Assembly (NCBI GenBank): GCA_016793585.1
Contig: JAEUJR010001138.1
Location: 1 to 23,381 of the forward strand
Direction of reading: 5' to 3'
Origin: Archangium sp.
GTDB taxonomy: Bacteria > Myxococcota > Myxococcia > Myxococcales > Myxococcaceae
DNA length: 23,381 nt
In this document: in pieces, positions 7,608 through 14,271 of the stretch
How the letters are laid out: each line of letters opens with the position of its first letter
Position numbering within the stretch: position 1 is the stretch's first letter
The notes under the pieces: model-generated
What the model was told of the DNA's origin: nothing
The model's database searches: none
Seen by the model: only the letters and a program-made list of their open reading frames with translations
Made by a program: the position numbers and the translations under genes

Positions 7608-8900
7608 ATGAACTTCCTCAAGACCCTGATCATCGGCCTGCTCGTCTCGACCGCAGCCTTCGCCACGCCGCCGTGCACGCCGCTGGCGCCGACGCCGATC
7701 GGCGCTCCCGTGGCGGGCCTCACGCCCTCGCAGCTCGCGCTCTTCACCGCCGGCAAGACGGCCTACGAGAAGGAGTTCACCGTCGCCGAAGGCCTCGGCC
7801 CGACCTTCAACGCGAAGGCGTGCTCGACCTGTCACGGCTTTCCCGTCACTGGCGGCAGCGAGAACGGCACCACGAACAACGTCACCCACTTCATGATCAA
7901 CAACGACGGCAACTGGATGCCGGCGCTCGAGATGGGTGGGCCTGTCATTCAGAAGTTCGACATTCGCAACGAGCCGGGTGGCGCGAGCTGCCCGATCATG
8001 GGCGAGTCGGTGCCGCCGGCGCCGAAGATCACCACCAGCCTGCGCCACAGCCCGCCCGTCTTCGGCTTCGGCCTGCTCGACGCCGTGCCCGACGACGAGA
8101 TTCGTGAGTGGCAGGGCAAACAACCCTGGAAGGACCCGAGCGTCATCGGCTTCGCGCAGTTCGGCACCGAGCTCGAGTCGTTGATTCGCCTGCGCGCCTT
8201 CACCTTCGACATCACGCGGCGGCAGCCGGCTGGAGCGGCGCGCGTGGGCCGCTTCGGGTGGAAGGCCCAGACGTCGACGCTCTTCCAGTTCACCACCGAG
8301 CCCTTCAACATCGAGCTGGGCGTCACGACGCCGTTCTTCCCGCGTGAGTTCACGCCCAATGGCGCCCCGCTGCCGGCCGGCTGTGTCGTCGCGGGCGCGC
8401 AGCCGAACGACACGGGCAGCGCGAACTCCATCAAGCTCTTCCACTTCCAGGCGCTGCTCGGCGCTCCGGCGCCCCGGCCGCGCACGCCACGCTCGTTCTA
8501 CGGAGAGCTCATGTTCCGCGTCGCCGGCTGTGCCGACTGCCACCGCCCCACGATGCGCACCGCGAAGGACTACTACATGCCCCTCGCCGACGGCACGGTC
8601 ACCCGGGTCGACGCGCTCTCGAACAAGGTCATCGCGCCGTACTCCGACCTGCTCATTCACGACATGGGCCCCGGGCTGGCCGACGGGCGCGTGATGGGCG
8701 CGGCGGGCCCGCGGTTCTGGCGCACCACGCCGCTGTGGGGCACGCAGCACAAGACCCGCTACCTGCACGACGGCTCGGCCGCGAACGTGCACGACGCCAT
8801 CGAGCGTCACGGTGGAGAAGGTGCGGCATCGGTCGCCCGCTACGATGCGCTCAGCAACGCGCAGAAGGCCGCGTTGATCGAGTTCGTCGAAGGCCTCTGA
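7608..8900 (+). CDS. Di-haem oxidoreductase (DHOR / thiol oxidoreductase-like family)
   Basis: The start is ATG at 7608, seven bases after AAAGGAG (7594-7600). The product has 430 residues with a signal peptide cleaved near AFA-T at ~19. Two haem-c motifs are seen, CSTCH at 72-76 and CADCH at 308-312. Between and after them are features of the putative thiol oxidoreductase / DHOR family: a GFGLLDAVPD segment, GRFGWKAQ, a RTTPLWG motif and the HDGSA segment typical of MauG/DHOR proteins. Such proteins are periplasmic or secreted and carry out haem-based electron transfer; the substrate of this one is unknown. Cytochrome-c maturation would be required. It is the second gene of an operon with the unknown secreted protein, and is followed by a GC-rich hairpin. 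Confidence 0.88.
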   Translation: MNFLKTLIIGLLVSTAAFATPPCTPLAPTPIGAPVAGLTPSQLALFTAGKTAYEKEFTVAEGLGPTFNAKACSTCHGFPVTGGSENGTTNNVTHFMINNDGNWMPALEMGGPVIQKFDIRNEPGGASCPIMGESVPPAPKITTSLRHSPPVFGFGLLDAVPDDEIREWQGKQPWKDPSVIGFAQFGTELESLIRLRAFTFDITRRQPAGAARVGRFGWKAQTSTLFQFTTEPFNIELGVTTPFFPREFTPNGAPLPAGCVVAGAQPNDTGSANSIKLFHFQALLGAPAPRPRTPRSFYGELMFRVAGCADCHRPTMRTAKDYYMPLADGTVTRVDALSNKVIAPYSDLLIHDMGPGLADGRVMGAAGPRFWRTTPLWGTQHKTRYLHDGSAANVHDAIERHGGEGAASVARYDALSNAQKAALIEFVEGL

Positions 8901-8924
8901 TCAGCAGCGAGTGGTGAGACAAGG

Positions 8925-8961
8925 CGCGCTCCCGGCACCCGTCGGGAGCGCGTCGTCGTCT
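8925..8961 (+). terminator. Probable terminator after the di-haem gene
   Basis: A perfect 10-bp stem, CGCGCTCCCG (8925-8934) with CGGGAGCGCG (8943-8952), has an 8-base loop. It is followed by TCGTCGTCT, a weak T-containing tail rather than a clean T-run. It lies 24 bp after the stop of the + strand gene and before the convergent secreted-protein gene. Confidence 0.6.
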
Positions 8962-9028
8962 CTGCAGCACGCTGAAGACACGACAGCGTGTGCAGACGGA
9001 GCTCGGGCTCCTCGCGTGCACCTGCGCA

Positions 9029-9433
9029 TCACGGCACCAGGCGTGCCGTGCAGGTCTCGCCATCGAGATCGGTACAGTTCAGCTCGAACGTGCCTGCGTC
9101 GGGCACCCCGCGGCAGTCACGGCGAACCGCGGTCTGCACACCGCCGTCGGAGGGCGTCACCTCGCCGCCCAGCGTGATGACCGATGTGAGCATCGGCCCG
9201 TTCGTCACCTGGCTTCCCGCCACCGGCAGCTGCACCACCTCAGCCCCGCTCACTGCGAGACCGCAGCTCGAGTTGGAGTCGATGGTGACGACGCCCGGTG
9301 GCCCGCAGGTGCCTTCGACGCGGAAGGTGACCTTCTCGGCCGTGTTGCCTGCACAGGGCGGGCTGACCCTCGAAGTAGCGACGAGCACCCAGGTGGTGGA
9401 CAGCAACGCGACGGCTTGCAGCAGCAGTCTCAT
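9029..9433 (-). CDS. Small secreted Cys-rich hypothetical protein
   Basis: The start is ATG at 9433, whose bases overlap the stop of the upstream membrane-protein gene (ATGA, 9430-9433). A CGGAG lies about eight bases before it. The product has 134 residues. An N-terminal hydrophobic segment (LLLQAVALLSTTWVLVA) is a signal peptide or anchor. The mature part is beta-rich and has six Cys residues, in an order that suggests disulphides in an extracytoplasmic domain. No known family was recognised. A longer frame further upstream overlaps the membrane-protein gene and is an artefact. Coupling to that gene suggests a membrane/secreted pair. Confidence 0.6.
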   Translation of the reverse strand: MRLLLQAVALLSTTWVLVATSRVSPPCAGNTAEKVTFRVEGTCGPPGVVTIDSNSSCGLAVSGAEVVQLPVAGSQVTNGPMLTSVITLGGEVTPSDGGVQTAVRRDCRGVPDAGTFELNCTDLDGETCTARLVP

Positions 9434-9873
9434 GACAGCGGCTCCGGTGAGCGGTGAACGGCGTGGGCGAAGAGCAGCGCGAGCGGCACCATCACCAGCG
9501 CGACGAGGTCGGAGTGGTCGGCGAGCAGCCGGTGCGAGCCCGCGACGCCGAGCGAGGTCGTCACCCACTCCAACGTCGACGCCGTCGTGCGCGCGGCGCC
9601 GTCGAAGCTCTTGATGGCGGCGAAGAAGAACGTGGTGACGAGCGCTCCCGCCGCGGCGCGCGCGCGCAACGACCACCCCAGCGGCACCAGCAGCACCGCC
9701 ACGAACAGGGGCAACACGAAGCAGCCCGCGAGATCCGACAGCTTGCCCGTCAGCGCGCTGTGGAACCGTGCCTTGAGGAACGCGTCGTTGAGCCAGAGCA
9801 CCACGACCGCGCCGAGCGGAAGGGCACTGAAGAACTCGGGGTGACGCGAGCGCACGACGGCGCCGCGGTGCAA
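9430..9873 (-). CDS. Multi-pass membrane protein of unknown function
   Basis: The product has 147 residues from a TTG at 9873; a GTG at 9855 would give a protein starting MRSRHPEFF and is equally possible, as neither has a clear ribosome binding site. Four hydrophobic segments are seen: around residues 15-30, 45-68, 74-90 and 120-138. The sequence GKLSDLAGCFVLPL between the first and second segments resembles a motif seen in uncharacterised bacterial membrane proteins. A short linker rich in Thr, Ser and His lies between the last two segments. It is the first gene of a two-gene unit with the Cys-rich secreted protein. No transport or enzymatic motif is visible. Confidence 0.6.
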   Translation of the reverse strand: MHRGAVVRSRHPEFFSALPLGAVVVLWLNDAFLKARFHSALTGKLSDLAGCFVLPLFVAVLLVPLGWSLRARAAAGALVTTFFFAAIKSFDGAARTTASTLEWVTTSLGVAGSHRLLADHSDLVALVMVPLALLFAHAVHRSPEPLS

Positions 9874-9972
9874 AGTGAAGTCCCGCTGATCAGCGCTCTC
9901 GTTCCGACGACTTCGCTGATGAGCCCACGCGCGAACGGCCAGACTGCGACACGTGCGCCAGCGACAGCGGTG

Positions 9973-10380
9973 TCAGTGAAGCCCGCCGCCGAGCAGCACC
10001 AGCGCGAGCAGCGTGGTGAGGAAGTAGGGCACCATCGCGGCGGCCGACGCGTAGTCTTTCGCGAGCCGTTGCCCGAGAAAGAGGCTCAAGATGCTCGAGG
10101 CGGCGAGGAAGGCGCCGACGAGGCCGAGGCCAGTCTCACGCAAGAGCAGCGTCGCGAGCGTACCCGCCGCCGAGAACACCCCCGCCAGCACCTCGAGCAC
10201 GGTGATGACGAAGAACAGAAAACCACTCAGCGGCCTGAAGGGCGTCTTCTCGAGGTAGCCCGTCACGTAGGCCTTGTTCCCCTTCCAATCGAAGACCTTG
10301 TCGAGCCCCGATTGGAGGAAGAGCACCGCCAGGAACGCTCCGATGAAGCCCTGCGCCAGCAGCAGCCCGAGGTCTCGCAT
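9973..10380 (-). CDS. DoxX-like membrane protein
   Basis: The start is ATG at 10380 (MRDLGLLLAQ); the frame extends further upstream, but that part is basic and low-complexity and belongs to the intergenic region. The product has 135 residues with four predicted membrane helices (about 5-27, 50-70, 78-100 and 112-132). The segment LQSGLDKVFDWKGN followed by LEKTPF is typical of DoxX/DoxD-like proteins. This family is associated with membrane redox and thiol stress, although the activity of most members is unknown. It is divergent from the haem lipoprotein gene (184-bp gap) and lies among other redox-type genes, which is suggestive only. Confidence 0.75.
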   Translation of the reverse strand: MRDLGLLLAQGFIGAFLAVLFLQSGLDKVFDWKGNKAYVTGYLEKTPFRPLSGFLFFVITVLEVLAGVFSAAGTLATLLLRETGLGLVGAFLAASSILSLFLGQRLAKDYASAAAMVPYFLTTLLALVLLGGGLH

Positions 10381-10564
10381 GGGGGCGCTCCTACTCCGCC
10401 GACCCCGGGCCTGTCGCGAACGTGCGTCTGCGAGCGTGGAGTTGGCGGGAGGGGACCTTGTCTGCTGGCCCGCCACCTGCATTGATACCTGTCACGTCCG
10501 CGGCTCGGGCCGACAAACCGCTGACATCGCCGTCACCCGCCACGAAGATCTGAGGGCTCCCCGC

Positions 10565-12625
10565 ATGAAGACCCGTCTGCTCGCTGCCGCGCTCGCGTTC
10601 TCGCTGTCGATGCTGTGGGGCTGCACCCCTGAAACACCGAACGGCGGGGGCAACTCGGCGAGCGGCTCGGTCGCGACCAGCCGTGACGACTCCCTCGTCT
10701 ATGCCGTCGACCCTGACCTCGACACGCTCTTCGTGGTGAACGCGAGCGACCCGGCCGACTTCAAGCAGGTGAAGGTCGGCCGCACGCCCGAGAAGGTGCT
10801 CGTCGGCCCCGACGACACCGTCTACGTCGCCAACCGCTTCGGGCGCAGCGTGTCGATCGTTCGCAAGGGTGAAGCCGCAGTCAGCGCGACCCTCGAGGTG
10901 GGCGTCGAGCCGCTCGGCCTCGCCATCTCGTCCGACAACAAGACGCTCTTCGTGGTGAACAGCACCTCGCGCACGAACCTCGACACCGGCACGGTGATGG
11001 CGTTCGACGTCGCGACGCAGCAGCTGAAGTGGGAGACCCCCGTCGGCCCCGAGCCCCGAGGCATCACCCTGCTGGCCAACGGCCGCGCGATGGTGACGCT
11101 CTTCAAGAGCGGCGACGTGGTGACCCTCGACGTCTCGAAGGGCACCGTCGAGCAGACGGGCAGCGACATCTTCAAGCAGCTCAACCGCACCGCGCTGGGG
11201 CTCTCGTCCTCCAACGTCGGCGGCGCTGGCCCGTCACCCTTCGCACTTCCGAACCTGCAGCAGGGCCCGCAGACCCGGAGGCCTCGCGCGATGCAGGCCA
11301 TCACCGCCAACCCCGACGGCACCCAGGTGTACGTGGCGGCATTGCTCTCGACCGACTCCACGCTCAACACCCGCCCCGACACCATGGGCACGGGCGGCGG
11401 CTCGGCGGCCTTCCCCCGCCCCGACGTGGGCGGCAGCTCGGGCTACGGCTCGACGGGCGCCTGCGGCATCAGCTCGGCCGTGGCGGCGCCGGCGCTCCTC
11501 ACCTTCGACGAGCAGGGCGCGCCGCAGGTCGACGACGTTCAGGTCTGTGACTTCACCGCCGCCGAGCGCCCGCCGATGATGCTCACCTCGAACGCGCCTG
11601 GCGTTCCGGTGCAGGGGCCGACCGCCATGGCGACCGACCCGTCGGGCGCCTTCCTCTTCATCGCCAACCGCGAGTCGAACAACGTCAGCATCATTCCCAC
11701 CTCGCGAAAGGGCGGCTCCACGCAGACCACCACCTTCGAGAAGCCCTTCCTGGGCGGGAGCGACTCGAGCCAGCAGGTCGTGAACGTCGGCGCGGGCCCC
11801 ACCGGTGTCGCCGTCGCGAGTGATGGCAAGACGGCGTGGGTCTTCAACGCCTTCGACCACTCGCTCTCGAAGCTCTCGGCCGACAGCGGCCTGGTGAAGC
11901 AGGTGAAGGTGCAGAAGCTGGGCGCCGACGTGCTGGCCGCGAACATCGTCGCCGGCCGCAAGCTCTTCTTCAGCGCCACCGACCCGCGCATGAACAACCC
12001 GCAGCTCGGCATCAGCTGCTCGACCTGCCACGTCGAAGCGCGTGAAGACGGCCACATCTGGAACACCACCGAGGGCCCGCGCAACACGCCGTCGCTCATC
12101 GGCAAGAAGCTCGACCAGACCGCTCCGTTCCACTGGAACGGCGAGTTCGACACCGTGAGCCAGTTCATGCTCCACACCACGCGCGACCGCATGGGTGGCC
12201 AGGGCCCGTCCGAAGAGATGGAGAAGCAGCTGATGGCCTTCATCACCATCGTGCCGACGCCCGACAACCCGTTCACCACCGAGACGCCGGCCGACGTGCT
12301 CGCGCGCGGCAAGACGGCCTTCGACAAGGCGGAGTGCGGCACCTGCCACACCGGCTCGACGCTCACCGACAACAAGTTCTACGACGTCGGCACGTACGCG
12401 AAGTCGGGCGCGGTCATCGACCGCCAGGAGTTCCTCTTCCACGGCGGCCTCAACACGCCCTCGCTGCTCGGCATCGCCCGCACGGCGCCGTTCCTGCACG
12501 ACGGCAGCGCGCCCACCCTCAAGGCCCGCATTCTCCAGGGCAAAGACCAGAACAAACACGGCAAGACGGCGAGCCTGACGGCCGACGAGGTCGACGACCT
12601 GGTCGCCTACGTGCGCTCGCTCTGA
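10565..12625 (+). CDS. Lipoprotein with YVTN-type beta-propeller and MauG-like di-haem cytochrome c module
   Basis: The start is ATG at 10565, with GAGG at 10552-10555; a long upstream extension overlaps the DoxX gene on the other strand and is not used. The product has 686 residues. The N-terminus is a lipoprotein signal (LSMLWGC). Residues ~40-460 contain repeated beta-propeller blades (VGRTPEKVLV, TVYVANRFG, LFVVNS, LFIANRESNN and so on) of the YVTN/YncE type. Residues ~465-686 form a MauG/cytochrome-c-peroxidase-like module with haem motifs CSTCH at 485-489 and CGTCH at 591-595, an RNTPSL segment and HDGSA near the end. It is probably anchored at the cell envelope and transfers electrons or handles peroxide or another oxidant; the substrate is unknown. 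A strong terminator follows. Confidence 0.88.
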   Translation: MKTRLLAAALAFSLSMLWGCTPETPNGGGNSASGSVATSRDDSLVYAVDPDLDTLFVVNASDPADFKQVKVGRTPEKVLVGPDDTVYVANRFGRSVSIVRKGEAAVSATLEVGVEPLGLAISSDNKTLFVVNSTSRTNLDTGTVMAFDVATQQLKWETPVGPEPRGITLLANGRAMVTLFKSGDVVTLDVSKGTVEQTGSDIFKQLNRTALGLSSSNVGGAGPSPFALPNLQQGPQTRRPRAMQAITANPDGTQVYVAALLSTDSTLNTRPDTMGTGGGSAAFPRPDVGGSSGYGSTGACGISSAVAAPALLTFDEQGAPQVDDVQVCDFTAAERPPMMLTSNAPGVPVQGPTAMATDPSGAFLFIANRESNNVSIIPTSRKGGSTQTTTFEKPFLGGSDSSQQVVNVGAGPTGVAVASDGKTAWVFNAFDHSLSKLSADSGLVKQVKVQKLGADVLAANIVAGRKLFFSATDPRMNNPQLGISCSTCHVEAREDGHIWNTTEGPRNTPSLIGKKLDQTAPFHWNGEFDTVSQFMLHTTRDRMGGQGPSEEMEKQLMAFITIVPTPDNPFTTETPADVLARGKTAFDKAECGTCHTGSTLTDNKFYDVGTYAKSGAVIDRQEFLFHGGLNTPSLLGIARTAPFLHDGSAPTLKARILQGKDQNKHGKTASLTADEVDDLVAYVRSL

Positions 12626-12652
12626 GCCCCAGCTGAAGCCCCCGCAGGTGAG

Positions 12653-12692
12653 AGGCGCCCCGCTCCAGTCGAGCCGGGCGCCTTTCCTTTTT
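12653..12692 (+). terminator. Intrinsic terminator after the haem lipoprotein
   Basis: GGCGCCC (12654-12660) pairs with GGGCGCC (12676-12682), extended inward by GCTC/GAGC across a single C-C mismatch and outward by one A-T pair, with a five-base loop. It is followed by TTTCCTTTTT. This is the clearest rho-independent terminator in the window. It lies between convergent genes. Confidence 0.85.
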
Positions 12693-12696
12693 CACT

Positions 12697-13158
12697 TCAG
12701 CTCGCCGAAGCGGCTGCCTCGGTGAAGAGGCCTTCGCTCGCGGGCACCACCTTGCGTGGGCGACCGCGCTTCTTCGGCGCGACGGCCTCGGCCCCAGGTG
12801 GCACCACGGTGTCGGCGCGCGGGGCGGTGCGGCGCAGCTTCGGCAGGGTGAGGAGCGCGAGCTTCTCGCGCAGCCCTTCGTCGGCTTCGGCCATCACCGT
12901 CAGCCAGGCGTGCAGGCGATGGGCCTTCTTCAACAGCTGCTCCTGGTCGTCGTCGAGCGCGCGGCGGGCGGCGTCGAGCGCGACCTCTGCGTGGGCGACG
13001 GCGACGTGACGCTCCTGCACCCGCGAGACGAGCTCGTGCAGCATCGGCGCGTCGACGTCGGGGAACTTCACGTCGGGCAGGGCAGAGAACAGCTGAATGA
13101 GGCGGTGAAGGTCGGGGTTGATCAACCCTGACCCGGGCGTCGGTTCGATGTCGTTCAT
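12697..13158 (-). CDS. Small coiled-coil protein with C-terminal AT-hook
   Basis: The start is ATG at 13158, with CGGAG on the coding strand a few bases upstream. The product has 153 residues. The centre (~40-105) is a continuous charged helix with heptad-like Leu/Ala spacing, probably a coiled coil. The tail is Pro/Ala-rich and contains KKRGRPRK at 129-136, a good match to the AT-hook (core GRP flanked by basic residues) that binds the minor groove of AT-rich DNA. AT-hooks occur in some myxobacterial regulators, such as CarD. The protein may therefore be a nucleoid-associated or accessory transcription factor, which is inference. A near-perfect palindrome lies 16-33 bp before its start codon. 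Confidence 0.7.
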   Translation of the reverse strand: MNDIEPTPGSGLINPDLHRLIQLFSALPDVKFPDVDAPMLHELVSRVQERHVAVAHAEVALDAARRALDDDQEQLLKKAHRLHAWLTVMAEADEGLREKLALLTLPKLRRTAPRADTVVPPGAEAVAPKKRGRPRKVVPASEGLFTEAAASAS

Positions 13159-13173
13159 GGTGGCTCCGGGGTG

Positions 13174-13191
13174 ACTGAATGCGCGTTCAGT
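13174..13191. promoter_or_regulatory. 18-bp palindromic operator candidate (TetR-like)
   Basis: ACTGAATGCGCGTTCAGT is symmetric at 16 of 18 positions. Its TGAA...TTCA half-sites around a GC-rich centre resemble operators of TetR-family repressors. It lies in the divergent interval between the AT-hook gene and the TPR lipoprotein gene. No TetR gene is present in the window. Confidence 0.5.
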
Positions 13192-13267
13192 GTCTCATGA
13201 TTCACGGCCGGCGAGCAACGATCAGAAACACTGGAGTTGGGCCGCGCCTCGTCGATGCTGCGGCGCC

Positions 13268-14212
13268 GTGAACGCTCTCCTCCGCTCCTCGGGCCTGCTG
13301 TTGCTGTGTCTCTCGTCTGCGTGCGCGCCGCGGCTGTACCTGCGCCACGAGACGCCGCCTGCGCTCGACGCCGCCGGCATCACCTCGGTCAACGTGCAGG
13401 GCGTGACGCCGCAGGCCGGCCCCAACGTCTTGCAGGCGCTCATCGACCCGATGAGTGGCCTCGCCGCGGCGGTGCTCGAGCCCGAGGTGGTGAACCTCAC
13501 CGAGCGTGAGCTGCTGCAGACGTGCGCGATGGCGGTGGCGAACCGGTGCACCGCGCAGCCCTGTCAGCCCGCCGAGGGCGTCTTGCAGGTGCAGCTGACG
13601 GCGGTGCGCGCCACGGGCGGCACCGCGCCCGCGCCGAACCAGACGAGCGGCACCGCGCTCACGGTCACCACCGAGGCCACCTTCACGCTCACCCGCAACG
13701 ACGGGCAGCGCGTGTTCTCCGAGAACTACTACGGCCGCCGCTCGGGCCCGACGCCGAGCGTCTCGAAAGACGGCCGCACCAACTACGCCGACGCGCTCAT
13801 CTCGGTTCAGAACGCCGCGCGGCTCGCGCAGCAGGCGATGGTGGCCATGGTGTCGTCGTTCGCCGCCGACCTCAAGCCGGGAGAGACGACCGACACGCTG
13901 CTCCTCGAAGAGCCCGACGCGCTCAAGCCCGCGGTGAAGGCAGCCATCGACGGCGACCTCGAGGGCGCGATGCAGCAGCACCAGACGTACCTGCAGGCGA
14001 ACCCGAACGACGGGCGCGCCTGGGCCAACGTCGGAGCCATTCACTCGGTGCGCGGCCAGTTCCAGGAAGCCATCGCCGCCTATGAGCGCGCCGCACAACT
14101 GGGCGGTGACGAGCGCTTTGCCCGCGAGGCGCAGTACGCCCGCAACCGCGCCGCTCAGATGCAGTACCTCCAGACGTTGCGACGCGCGGCGTGCGGCCCC
14201 GCCGTGCGCTGA
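13268..14212 (+). CDS. TPR-containing lipoprotein
   Basis: The chosen start is GTG at 13268, which gives a lipoprotein signal ending in LSSAC; a GTG at 13190 would add 26 residues that spoil the signal and overlap the palindrome. The product has 314 residues. Residues ~25-210 form a beta-rich region that includes a Thr/Ala-rich stretch and a VFSENYYGRRSG segment; no family was recognised. Residues ~225-305 contain at least two tetratricopeptide-like helix pairs (AIDGDLEGAMQQHQTYL, NPNDGRAWANVGAIHSVRGQ, EAIAAYERAAQLGG), which usually mediate protein contacts. It is probably anchored in the cell envelope. A histidine kinase gene follows 59 bp downstream on the same strand. Confidence 0.72.
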   Translation: MNALLRSSGLLLLCLSSACAPRLYLRHETPPALDAAGITSVNVQGVTPQAGPNVLQALIDPMSGLAAAVLEPEVVNLTERELLQTCAMAVANRCTAQPCQPAEGVLQVQLTAVRATGGTAPAPNQTSGTALTVTTEATFTLTRNDGQRVFSENYYGRRSGPTPSVSKDGRTNYADALISVQNAARLAQQAMVAMVSSFAADLKPGETTDTLLLEEPDALKPAVKAAIDGDLEGAMQQHQTYLQANPNDGRAWANVGAIHSVRGQFQEAIAAYERAAQLGGDERFAREAQYARNRAAQMQYLQTLRRAACGPAVR

Positions 14213-14271
14213 GTCAATCGCGCGTGACTTTCTCCAGCGGGCACGCCCGCCGGGCGTGAGACTTGAGCAGC

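Noticed and set aside
7575..8810. Long - strand frame opposite the di-haem gene
   Set aside because: It is antisense to a gene with two haem motifs and a signal peptide; Arg/Gly-rich shadow.
9885..9894. 10-bp palindrome GCTGATCAGC upstream of the membrane-protein gene
   Set aside because: It is short and isolated; there is not enough to call an operator.
11234..12559. Long - strand frame opposite the haem lipoprotein
   Set aside because: It is antisense to a gene with a lipobox, propeller repeats and two haem motifs.
14242..14258. Compact hairpin CACGCCC-gcc-GGGCGTG between the TPR lipoprotein and kinase genes as a terminator
   Set aside because: The stem is good, but no T-run follows on either strand, and the next gene begins 13 bases later.
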